DNA of 64,000 bases, from contig NZ_FNHN01000014.1 of assembly GCF_900103525.1 (NCBI RefSeq), positions 1-64,000 on the forward strand, read 5' to 3'. The DNA comes from Bacillus sp. OK048 (GTDB taxonomy: Bacteria > Bacillota > Bacilli > Bacillales > Cytobacillaceae). A program made the position numbers and the translations under genes. The notes below the pieces were generated by a model. It saw only the letters and a list, made by a program, of their open reading frames with translations. It had not been told where the DNA came from and made no database searches. Of this stretch, positions 16,668 to 26,000 are shown piece after piece; within the stretch, counting starts at the first letter, position 1; each line of letters starts with the position of its first letter.

Positions 16668-17256
16668 ATAGCTTACCTTCTTTAACCCCTCTTCTTCTAA
16701 CAACACGAATGACAGTTAAAAAGAGTATGTTTATATCAAATAAAAGGCTAATATTATTTACATATTCCCCATCAAAATTAGCCTTTTCTTCTATAGATAG
16801 TTCATCCCGGCCATTCACCTGTGCCCAACCGGTTAAGCCTGGATAGAGCTGATTACAGCCATATTTATCTCTTTCTGTGATTAAATCAAACTGATTCCAC
16901 AGAGCAGGTCTAGGTCCAACCATACTCATATCACCTTTAAGAATATTGAATACTTGTGGCAGCTCATCTAGGCTTGTCTTTCTAAGCAGTTTTCCAACCC
17001 TAGTGATATATACGTCCGGGTTTTCTAATAGATGGGTTGGTACTTCTTTTGGCGTTTCTATTTTCATTGTCCTAAATTTTATAATGGAAAACTCTTGTTT
17101 ATCCTTGCCAATTCGCCTTTGTTTAAAGAAAACGGGGCCTTTAGAGTCTAGTTTAATAAAAATAGCAATACACAGAAACACTGGCCACAGTATGAGTAAA
17201 ACTATAAATGCTATTGTAAAATCAAAAATCCGTTTTCCACTTGAATAAATACCCAT
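16639..17256 (-). CDS. epsL: initiating sugar-phosphate transferase, EpsL-like
   Basis: A 205-residue bacterial sugar transferase (PF02397 type). One N-terminal membrane helix (residues 10-34) is followed by KLDSKGPVFFKQRRIG, FSIIKFRTM, LRKTSLDELPQVFNILKGDM and SMVGPRP, then PGLTGWAQVNGRDE. These are the conserved blocks of polyprenyl-phosphate sugar-1-phosphate transferases, which load the first sugar onto undecaprenyl phosphate. It is the first gene of the operon. Length and sequence are close to B. subtilis EpsL (202 aa). A promoter is expected in 17257-17368. Confidence 0.88.
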   Translation of the reverse strand: MGIYSSGKRIFDFTIAFIVLLILWPVFLCIAIFIKLDSKGPVFFKQRRIGKDKQEFSIIKFRTMKIETPKEVPTHLLENPDVYITRVGKLLRKTSLDELPQVFNILKGDMSMVGPRPALWNQFDLITERDKYGCNQLYPGLTGWAQVNGRDELSIEEKANFDGEYVNNISLLFDINILFLTVIRVVRRRGVKEGKLYEIINYRKE

Positions 17257-17368
17257 AAAATACTCCCTCTGTTATGAAACATCTATGGCCTATTTTCATT
17301 ATTTATTATTAGATACCTTCAAAAACTCGCCAAATTCTAGAGTTTGAAGCTCCCATTCCATAGAGTGA

Positions 17369-17719
17369 TTAATTCGAATCTATCATTTCATATATTTGCA
17401 TATCTTTTATCCAAAGTTCGCTTTTTTGTCCTCTTTCATCCATTCCACGAATGACAAAGAAAGGACCTAGGTCTGGGTGCTGTTCCTTAACTCGTGTGCT
17501 AATATTACTAATCTGCACCAGTTTTGTATTTTTCAGAACAAAATCATGAACTTCCTCTTCATCATTCTTTGAATCCGCAGCTGCTGCCACGTTTTCTTTT
17601 ACCTCTTCAGTCTTCTTTTGCTCTTCACCTGTAGCTTTTTCTTTTCCAGCACAACCACTTAATCCAACTAAAGCTAAAGATAACAGTAGCATCAATATTA
17701 ATTTTCCAAATGTCTTCAC
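17369..17719 (-). CDS. hypothetical lipoprotein
   Basis: 116 residues. The N-terminus MKTFGKLILMLLLSLALVGL is a signal peptide ending in lipobox LSGC, so it should be a lipid-anchored surface protein with the Cys near residue 23. A lysine/glutamate-rich spacer (about residues 25-55) leads to a small C-terminal domain of about 60 residues (FVLKNTKLVQISNISTRVKE). The family is not recognised. It lies just upstream of the eps-like operon in the same direction, with about 110 bp between, so it may be a separate transcript. Confidence 0.72.
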   Translation of the reverse strand: MKTFGKLILMLLLSLALVGLSGCAGKEKATGEEQKKTEEVKENVAAAADSKNDEEEVHDFVLKNTKLVQISNISTRVKEQHPDLGPFFVIRGMDERGQKSELWIKDMQIYEMIDSN

Positions 17720-17888
17720 TATGATAAACCTCCATAATATTTAGGGATTTTTTACTATAATAATATCTTATCACTATCGTATTTAACTTAATTGTAAATT
17801 TTGTATTGTTTATGTAAAATTTAGTATATTCCAAGATATTATGTAGAATTATGGAAAAATTCGAGATAAACTAGCAATGGTGATAAAT

Positions 17889-17930
17889 ACCTACTGGATG
17901 CTTTTGGAAATGCTATTCAGTAGGTTTTTA
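17889..17930 (+). terminator. attenuator-like hairpin in leader of nucleotidase gene
   Basis: CCTACTG at 17890-17896 and CAGTAGG at 17918-17924 form a stem with an inner ATGC-rich pairing, followed by TTTTTATTT. It lies about 45 bp before the chosen GTG start. It could end a short leader RNA or act in attenuation; no known riboswitch class was recognised upstream of it. Confidence 0.5.
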
Positions 17931-17969
17931 TTTCTAAGCATTAGAAATAGAGTAGGAGGGAATTTATCA

Positions 17970-20900
17970 GTGAGAAAAGCACTAATCAGCTCTAAAAAGT
18001 GGATAAGCCTAGCTTTAACGGCAATATTGCTATTAGCTTTGATAGTACCACAAAATGTCCAAGCAGCTAGTGATCCTGTATCTTTGGCGAAGTGGGACTT
18101 TAGTAAGGGGGATTCACTTCCAACAACTGGTATAAATGAAAACCTAGACAATGAATTGTCTTTAGGTGGGGACGCAATTTCGAAGGCACCTTCGGCAGGG
18201 CCAACCACAGGGATTAATGTTCCAACCGCTGAAGGATGGAATGTTGCATCATATTGGATGGTTTCTCTGTCAACGAAAAACTATAAAGATATTACACTAT
18301 CTTCAAAACAAAAAAGCTCAAATACAGGGCCAAGGGATTTCAAAATCCAGTATAGTTTGAATAACTCTACTTGGGTTGATGTTCCAAACTCTGCTATTAA
18401 AGTAGCTAATGATAATTTTGTTAGTGGTGTTTTAACAGACCTTGTTTTACCAAATGAGGTAAACAATCAAGATGTAGTTTATGTTAGATGGATTGTAGCT
18501 TCGACAACTGCAGTAAACGGCGGAACAGTTGCTACAGCTGGTACAAACCGTATCGGTCTAATCGAGTTCAAAGGAACAGAGCTAGCTACAACACCTCAAC
18601 CAGATCCGGATGCGGTTGCAGGTCAAGGAACACTTGTATTAGGTGAAGAACCTTTAGCAAATCTTCCTTTTGCTCTAAAAAATACAGTTACAAATCAATG
18701 GTTTGACTTTACTACTGACAAAGATGGTGTTTTTACTCACAATCTAGCAGATGGCACATATAAGGTAGAAGGTCTATGGGTTGCTCCAACTTGGTACCCA
18801 CTAGGCATTACAATCACTATTACCAATGGTTTAGTAGATGGCCTACATGCATTCGTATTAGATGGATTAAATCCACCTGAAGGAACATGGAATGTAACGG
18901 GAAGTGTTAAGAATGGTACTTCGGCATTTGCAAAGCTAACATTTAGTTTACATAATACCGAAGGAAACTGGTATGATGCTTCAACTGATAAAGATGGTAA
19001 TTTTAAATTGCAATTACCTGACGGCAGCTACCAAGTAGATGGTATTTGGGACGGTACTGCAAAAAAATGGTACGAGCTTAACCAAACTTTCACAGTAACT
19101 GCAGGGAAACTCGTAGGAGCAGCTAACCTGCTAATTGACGTCGCTCCTGTTGCTGACAATTTGTCTGGAACAGTAAAAGCAGGTACAACTCCGTTAAGTG
19201 ATACTGGATTTAGCATCCGTACAGCTGCTGGAGAAGTACAGTGGTTTAATGCAACCACAGATGCAAATGGTACCTATAGCTTAAGATTGCCAAATGGCAC
19301 TTATACTATTGAAGGTATTTGGGATGGAAAAATTAACAAATGGTATGAAATGAAAAAGAATTTCACCGTTGATGGTTCATTACAATTGGACATCGATGTG
19401 TTATCGGATGTCATTCCGCCAAACTTCACAGGTAAAGTGAAGAAAGGTACCGAGGTTCTTCCAAATATTGAGTTCAGCGTACGCACTACTACTGGTGATG
19501 TGCAATGGTATAACCTGACAAGTGATGCAAACGGTGCTTTCAGTGCAACATTGCCAAATGGAAGCTATATGCTAGAAGGTATTTGGCATGGTGCAGAAAA
19601 TCACTGGTATGTCTTACAAAAGGAATTTACTGTTACTGGTAATTTTGTGTTGGATATTGATGTGTTAGCTAAGCCAGCAGATCAAAATTACACATTGAAT
19701 ATCATGCACACAAATGATACTCATGCAAACCTTGATAACGTTGCTAAAAAGGCAACTGCAATTAAGACAGTCCGTGCAGAAAAGCCAGATGCTTTATTGC
19801 TTGATGCAGGGGATGTTTTCTCTGGAACATTGTACTTTAATGAGTATAAAGGTTTAGCAGATTTAGAGTTTATGAATCTTGCTGGTTATGATGCTATGAC
19901 TTTCGGTAACCATGAATTTGATTTGGGTACTGGCGTTTTAGCGAACTTTGTTAAAGATGCTGCATTCCCACTATTAAGTGCGAACGTAAACTTTGCACAA
20001 GATAAAAATTTACAATCTCGTTTCAATGACTCGATTACAGATAAGGCTGTTGGCGGTCAAATTTACAACGGTATGATTAAAGTTGTAAATGGAGAAAAAA
20101 TTGGTATTTTCGGTTTAACAACTGCAGAAACTCCAACGATTTCAAGCCCTGGAGCAGATGTAGTATTCGAAAATTATATTGAAGAAGCACAAAAATCAGT
20201 TGATGCCTTTAAAGCTCTAGGCGTTAACAAAATCGTTGCTTTGACTCACCTTGGATACAATGATTCTCTAACATGGGACAATGATCTTGAGTTAGCAGCT
20301 AAAGTTGAAGGAATTGACGTAATTGTAGGCGGTCACACACATGTGAAGCTTGATGCTCCTGTGTTTGAAACAACTGGCGATGAGCCTACCGTAATCGTTC
20401 AAGCAAATGAATATAACAAGTTCCTTGGAACGGTTGATATAGCGTTTGATGCAGCTGGTAAAGTCATTGCAGATAAAACAACTGGCAAGCTGCTTGACAT
20501 CGCTACTTTTGCTGAAGATAAAGCTATTGCTGAAATCTTAAACACAAAATATAAGCCTGCAATCGATGCAAAGAAAGCACAAGTAGTTGGTACTGCAGCA
20601 GTTGAATTAGTAGGTGGAAATCCAGCAGCACGTGTTGGAGAAACAAACCTAGGTAACTTCATTGCTGACGGTATGCTTGCAAAAGCAAAAACAATCAACC
20701 CTGACACAGCAATGGCATTCCAAAATGGTGGCGGAGTGCGTGTAACTCTACCAGCTGGAGATATCACATTAGCAAATGTTTTCCAAGTACTTCCATTTGG
20801 TAATGCGTTAGCAATCATGGACCTGAAGGGTACTGAAATTAAAGAAGCATTAGAGCACAGTGTTAAAACAGCTCCTGCAACAGCTAATGGAGCATTCTTG

Positions 20901-22925
20901 CAAGTTGCTGGTATGAAGTTCTCTTATGACAGCACAAAGCCAGCAGGCGAAAAAGTACATTCTATCCAAGTAAATGAAAGTGGTACTTATAAGGCACTTG
21001 ATCTTACTAAGAATTATGCAGTAGCAACCAACATCTTTACTGCTAAAGGTGGAGATGGCTACACAATGTTTGCGAAAGCTTACGAAGAAGGCCGTGTAAG
21101 TGAACCAGGATTTGTGGATTGGGAAATGTTCAACGAATACATTGAAGCCCAGCCAAACAAAACGGTTAACCCACAAGTTGAAGGCCGTATTACTCAAGCC
21201 GTACAAACATTCACATTAAATTTAATGCACACAAATGATACACACGCAAACCTTGATAATGTAGCTAAGAAAATGAGTGCGATTAAGTCAGTCCGTGCAG
21301 CAAAGCCAGATGCATTATTACTTGATGCAGGTGACGTGTTCTCCGGAACATTGTACTATAACGAGTTTAAAGGTTTAGCAGATTTAGAGTTTATGAATCT
21401 TGCTGGTTATGACGCTATGACTTTCGGAAATCACGAGTTCGACAACGGTACGGCAACATTAGCTAACTTTGTTAAAGACGCAGAGTTTCCTTTACTAAGT
21501 GCTAACGTTGATTTTTCAAAAGATGCAAATTTACAAGCTCTATTCAATGACACTATGACATCAAATCCTGCCAACGGTAAGATTTATAACGGTATGGTTA
21601 AGGTTGTTAATGGTGAGAAAATTGGTATTTTCGGTTTAACAACTGCTGAAACTCCAACAATCTCTAGTCCTGGAGCAGATGTTGTATTTGAAAACTACAT
21701 TACAGAAGCACAAAAATCAGTTGATGCCTTTAAAGCTCTAGGCGTTAACAAAATCGTTGCTTTGTCTCACCTTGGATACAATGATTCTTTAGATTGGGAC
21801 AATGATCTTGAACTAGCAGCTAAAGTTGAAGGAATTGACGTAATCATTGGCGGCCATACACATGTGAAGCTTGATGCTCCTGTGTTTGAAACAACTGGCG
21901 ATGAGCCGACTGTCATCGTTCAAGCGAATGAATATAACAAATTCCTTGGAACAGTAGATGTGAAATTTGATGCAGCTGGTAAAGTTATTACTGGCGAAAC
22001 AACTGGAAGTCTTCTTGACATCGCTACATTCACAGAAGATGCAGCAACAGCTCAAATCTTAAACACAAAATATAAGCCAACAATTGAAGCAATGAAGGCT
22101 CAAGTGGTTGGTACTGCAACAGTTGATTTAGTAGGTGGAAATCCTGCTGCACGTGTAGCTGAAACAAACCTAGGTAACTTCGTTGCTGACGGTATGCTTG
22201 CAAAAGCTAAAACAATCAATCCAAATACGTTAATCGCCCTTCAAAATGGCGGCGGCGTTCGTACAACTCTTAAAGCTGGAAACATTACATTAGCGGATGT
22301 ATTCACTGTCCTGCCTTTTGGAAACTCATTAGCGATTATGAATTTAAAGGGATCTGAAATTAAAGAAGCACTTGAGCTTGGTGTAAAAACTGCTCCAGCT
22401 ACTGCAAACGGTGCATTTTTACAAGTAGCTGGTTTGAAATTTACTTATGACAGCTCAAAACCTGCAGGTGAAAAGGTTCAAACTGTCTTAGTAAAAGGTC
22501 TTGATGGGAATTACACAAATCTAGATCTTGCTACCATTTATCCTGTTGCAACCAACATCTTTACTGCTAAAGGCGGCGACGGATATACAATGTTGGCAAA
22601 AGCTTATGAAGAAGGCCGCGTAAGTGAGCCTGGATTTGTAGATTGGGAAATGTTCAGAGACTTTATTGCAGCACAACCAAATAAAACGGTTAATGCTCAA
22701 GTTGAAGGACGTATCGTAAACGTGGCACCACAAGTCGTTCCTGCTGCTACATTTAGCGGAACCGTTGCTAGCCCAAAAGTGTACACTAGCAGCGTTATTG
22801 TGGATGTTACAGGCGTATCAAAACTTGAGAATGCCCTTGTAAAAGGAAACCTAATCCTTAAAGGCGGCACAGATGTTGAGTTAGTAAACATCGAAGTCGA
22901 AGGCGATACTATTTTTGAAGATTAA
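17970..22925 (+). CDS. secreted protein with tandem 5'-nucleotidase modules
   Basis: 1651 residues from GTG 17970, preceded by AGGAGGG. A signal peptide (RKALISSKKWISLALTAILL to VQAA) is followed by a beta-rich domain (about 37-215), then four repeats of about 80 residues (near 218, 306, 397, 485). Each repeat has a (D/A)-G-x-Y/F pattern and GIW(D/H)G, resembling carboxypeptidase-regulatory-like domains. Two complete UshA-type 5'-nucleotidases follow (about 573-1073 and 1079-1580), each with MHTNDTHAN, DAGDVFSGTLY, GNHEFD, GGHTHVKLDAPVFETTGDEP and QNGGGVR. The metal ligands are present in both. It should dephosphorylate extracellular nucleotides. The C-terminal tail has no LPXTG, so anchoring is unclear. 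The first upstream ATG (17877) is unlikely because it would precede the signal peptide by 31 residues and overlap the hairpin. Confidence 0.88.
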   Translation: MRKALISSKKWISLALTAILLLALIVPQNVQAASDPVSLAKWDFSKGDSLPTTGINENLDNELSLGGDAISKAPSAGPTTGINVPTAEGWNVASYWMVSLSTKNYKDITLSSKQKSSNTGPRDFKIQYSLNNSTWVDVPNSAIKVANDNFVSGVLTDLVLPNEVNNQDVVYVRWIVASTTAVNGGTVATAGTNRIGLIEFKGTELATTPQPDPDAVAGQGTLVLGEEPLANLPFALKNTVTNQWFDFTTDKDGVFTHNLADGTYKVEGLWVAPTWYPLGITITITNGLVDGLHAFVLDGLNPPEGTWNVTGSVKNGTSAFAKLTFSLHNTEGNWYDASTDKDGNFKLQLPDGSYQVDGIWDGTAKKWYELNQTFTVTAGKLVGAANLLIDVAPVADNLSGTVKAGTTPLSDTGFSIRTAAGEVQWFNATTDANGTYSLRLPNGTYTIEGIWDGKINKWYEMKKNFTVDGSLQLDIDVLSDVIPPNFTGKVKKGTEVLPNIEFSVRTTTGDVQWYNLTSDANGAFSATLPNGSYMLEGIWHGAENHWYVLQKEFTVTGNFVLDIDVLAKPADQNYTLNIMHTNDTHANLDNVAKKATAIKTVRAEKPDALLLDAGDVFSGTLYFNEYKGLADLEFMNLAGYDAMTFGNHEFDLGTGVLANFVKDAAFPLLSANVNFAQDKNLQSRFNDSITDKAVGGQIYNGMIKVVNGEKIGIFGLTTAETPTISSPGADVVFENYIEEAQKSVDAFKALGVNKIVALTHLGYNDSLTWDNDLELAAKVEGIDVIVGGHTHVKLDAPVFETTGDEPTVIVQANEYNKFLGTVDIAFDAAGKVIADKTTGKLLDIATFAEDKAIAEILNTKYKPAIDAKKAQVVGTAAVELVGGNPAARVGETNLGNFIADGMLAKAKTINPDTAMAFQNGGGVRVTLPAGDITLANVFQVLPFGNALAIMDLKGTEIKEALEHSVKTAPATANGAFLQVAGMKFSYDSTKPAGEKVHSIQVNESGTYKALDLTKNYAVATNIFTAKGGDGYTMFAKAYEEGRVSEPGFVDWEMFNEYIEAQPNKTVNPQVEGRITQAVQTFTLNLMHTNDTHANLDNVAKKMSAIKSVRAAKPDALLLDAGDVFSGTLYYNEFKGLADLEFMNLAGYDAMTFGNHEFDNGTATLANFVKDAEFPLLSANVDFSKDANLQALFNDTMTSNPANGKIYNGMVKVVNGEKIGIFGLTTAETPTISSPGADVVFENYITEAQKSVDAFKALGVNKIVALSHLGYNDSLDWDNDLELAAKVEGIDVIIGGHTHVKLDAPVFETTGDEPTVIVQANEYNKFLGTVDVKFDAAGKVITGETTGSLLDIATFTEDAATAQILNTKYKPTIEAMKAQVVGTATVDLVGGNPAARVAETNLGNFVADGMLAKAKTINPNTLIALQNGGGVRTTLKAGNITLADVFTVLPFGNSLAIMNLKGSEIKEALELGVKTAPATANGAFLQVAGLKFTYDSSKPAGEKVQTVLVKGLDGNYTNLDLATIYPVATNIFTAKGGDGYTMLAKAYEEGRVSEPGFVDWEMFRDFIAAQPNKTVNAQVEGRIVNVAPQVVPAATFSGTVASPKVYTSSVIVDVTGVSKLENALVKGNLILKGGTDVELVNIEVEGDTIFED

Positions 22926-22944
22926 TCACGAACTTTTTTAAAAA

Positions 22945-22980
22945 AGTAAATTCTCCTAGTTCTAGCTGGGAGAGTTTACT
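22945..22980 (+). terminator. hairpin between the two secreted-protein genes
   Basis: AGTAAATTCTCC and GGGAGAGTTTACT form a long stem, but no T-run follows. It may be an RNA-stability hairpin or weak terminator that lets some transcription continue into the nuclease gene. Confidence 0.5.
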
Positions 22981-23025
22981 GCCTATTAAAATTAATCAGG
23001 ATTTATGCTACCGGGAGGTGCAGTT

Positions 23026-26000
23026 TTGACTAAAAGTCGTAAAAGATTTCTTAATATTTTATTAGTAGCGATTATGGTAATTAGTTTGGTGTTACCAAGT
23101 ATTCAAATGAAACCAGCCCATGCTGCTACACTAGCAAACGATCTATTCATTTCTGAATATATTGAAGGAAGCAGCTTTAACAAAGCCATTGAACTTTACA
23201 ATGGAACAGGCAAATCTGTTAATTTAAGTGAGTACACACTTGAACATTATAGCAATGGTGCAACAACGACTACTTTCACAATGAAATTGTCAACTGATTC
23301 TTCTGCTACACTTGCAAATGGAAAAACATTTGTCATTTCACGTAGTGATGCCGATGCAGCTATCGTTGCAAAAGCGGACCTTTTAGAATCAGCAAAAACC
23401 GTTATCAACTTTAATGGTGATGACGCAGTTGTTCTAAAACACAACGGAACAATTATTGACGTTATCGGAAAAGTTGGCGAACGCTTAAACTGGGGATCAA
23501 CAGTAAAAACAGTTGATCAAACACTTGTCCGTAAAAGTTCAATTACTAAAGGGGACAGTAATCCAAGTGATGCATTTGACCCTGCAGTTGAATGGGATAA
23601 CAAGGGTAAAGACGTATTTACTTTCCTTGGTTCTCACACAATGGATGGTGGTTCAACACCTGTAGAAACAAAGGTTGAAAATGTAACAGCTTCACCAGCA
23701 GCTGGTGGTGTAACAGCTGGAACAGCAGTAACACTAGCTACTGCAACAGCAGATGCAAAAATTTACTACACTACTGATGGCAGTGAGCCAACAGCAGCTA
23801 GCACTGAATACACAGCACCAATCGTAATTGATGCTGCGAAAACGATCAAAGCGATTGCGGTTAAAGCAGGCTTAGATAACAGTGATGTTGTTACACTTGC
23901 CTATACCATTGTTTCTGAAAGCACAATTGCGGAAGTTCGAGCAATGGCTCTGGAATCAACTGTTCAAACAAGCGGTGTCGTAACAGCTGTTTTAGGAAGA
24001 GCAATTTACTTCCAAGATGCTACAAGCTCAATTGTTGCCTACACACCAACAGATAGCACGACAATCCAACCAGGACATAAAATTAAGGTTTCTGGTAAAT
24101 TAGTTGAATATTCAACATTGCTTGAAATTGAAGCAAATCATGAAAACATTGAAATTATCGGTACAGAGGCAGTCCCTGCAGCAGAAGTGGTAACTGCAGC
24201 GCAATTACAAGAAGACAAAGAAGCAAAATTAGTAAAAGTTCAAAATGTTACTGTAGGTGCGTTCTCTGGCGGTAACTATACAGCAACAGATGCAGCGGGT
24301 ACAAGCTTCCAAATTCGCCCGCCAAGCTCAACCATGTTAACAACTGGTACAACCTATGAAGCAATTACTGGAGTTCTAAGTGCGTTTAATGGTGTATACC
24401 AATTAATCCCACGGGATGAAGGCGATATTTTACAAGATTCAAGCATTGTTCAATCGATTATCGCTACTCCGGGTGCTGGATTGGTGAAAGCAGGAACAGC
24501 AGTAACATTAACAACTGGTACAGCAGATGCAGTTATTCACTACACACTTGATGGCAGTCAACCAACTACTGCAAGCCCTATATTTGCACAGCCAATCGTG
24601 ATCAATAAAGCAACAACGGTTAAAGCTGTAGCAGTGAAAGCGGGAATGAAAAATAGTGCGGTTGCTACTTTCGATTATCTAATCCAAGATGGTGCCGTTC
24701 GCATTTTTGACATCCAAGGTAAATCACATACTTCTCTTTTAAATGGTAAGAACGTAACAGATGTGGAAGGTGTTGTTACGTATATTGATGGAACAAGCCG
24801 TTTCTTCATGCAAGATCTTCAAGGCGATGGTGATGACAAGACTTCTGACGGTATACAAGTTTTCAAATCTAGCCATGGAATGCAAATTGGTGATCATGTA
24901 AAGGTTACTGGTACCGTTTCTGAGTTTGTTGGTGAAGGTTATGCTGAAAAAGGTGAAACAGATTTAGCAGCTACACAAATCTCAGCTTCTACCATTACGA
25001 AGATTGGTACAGCAAAACTACCTGCACCAATTAAGCTTGGAGTAGATCGTATTGCTCCAGAAAAAATTATTGATAATGACTCATTTGCTATTTTTGATCC
25101 AGAAGAAGATGCAATCGACTTTTGGGAAAGTATCGAAGGAATGTATGTTCAGGTTGATGATGCAAAAGTTGTTGCTCTTCAAAAAGACGGCTTAGTATGG
25201 GTAGTACCTGGCCATTATCCAACGAATGTAAATCCTGGTGGTTTACGTATTACAGCAGATGATTATAATCCAGATCGTATTGGTGTAGATGTTCGTAACG
25301 GTTCAACAGCGAATAAATCTTACCGTGCGAAAATGGGTGATTATTTTACAGGTGCAATTAAAGGGGTTATCCACTACGGTTACGGTAACTTTAAATTAAT
25401 GGCACAAGAACCAACGCTTCCGAAATTAACGGAAACTCCAATTCTGCGCGAACCAACAAGTATCGAACCAGCAGCAGATAAGTTAACGATTGCAACTTAT
25501 AATGTAGAGAACTTTACAGTAAGCACTCCAGATGCAAAAGTAACAAAAATTGCTGACGCAATTGTAACGAAAATGAAGAGCCCTGACATTATCGGTTTAA
25601 ATGAAATTCAAGATAACAACGGGGAAACAAATAATGGTGTTGTTGACGGAGCACAAAGTGCACAAAAGATTATTGATAAAGTAAAAGCTCTTGGTGGACC
25701 AACATATGCGTACACTGAGATTGCACCGTCTAATAACCAAGATGGTGGAGCACCAGGCGCTAACATTCGTGTGGCATTCCTTTACAATGCAGCTCGTGTA
25801 TCTTTAACTCCGGGAGCATCAAAAGGTTCAGCAACACAATCAGTAGGGTATGAAAATGGAAAGCTTACATTAAACCCAGGACGTATTGACCCAACAAATG
25901 CTGCGTTTAGTTCAAGCCGTAAGCCATTAGCAGCACAGTTCGATTTCCAAGGTGAAAGCATCATTGTGATTGCGAACCACTTTAACTCTAAAGGCGGAGA

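Noticed and set aside
17877..17969. Upstream ATG as start of the nucleotidase gene
   Set aside because: It would add 31 residues before a good signal peptide and lies across a terminator-like hairpin; GTG 17970 has AGGAGGG.
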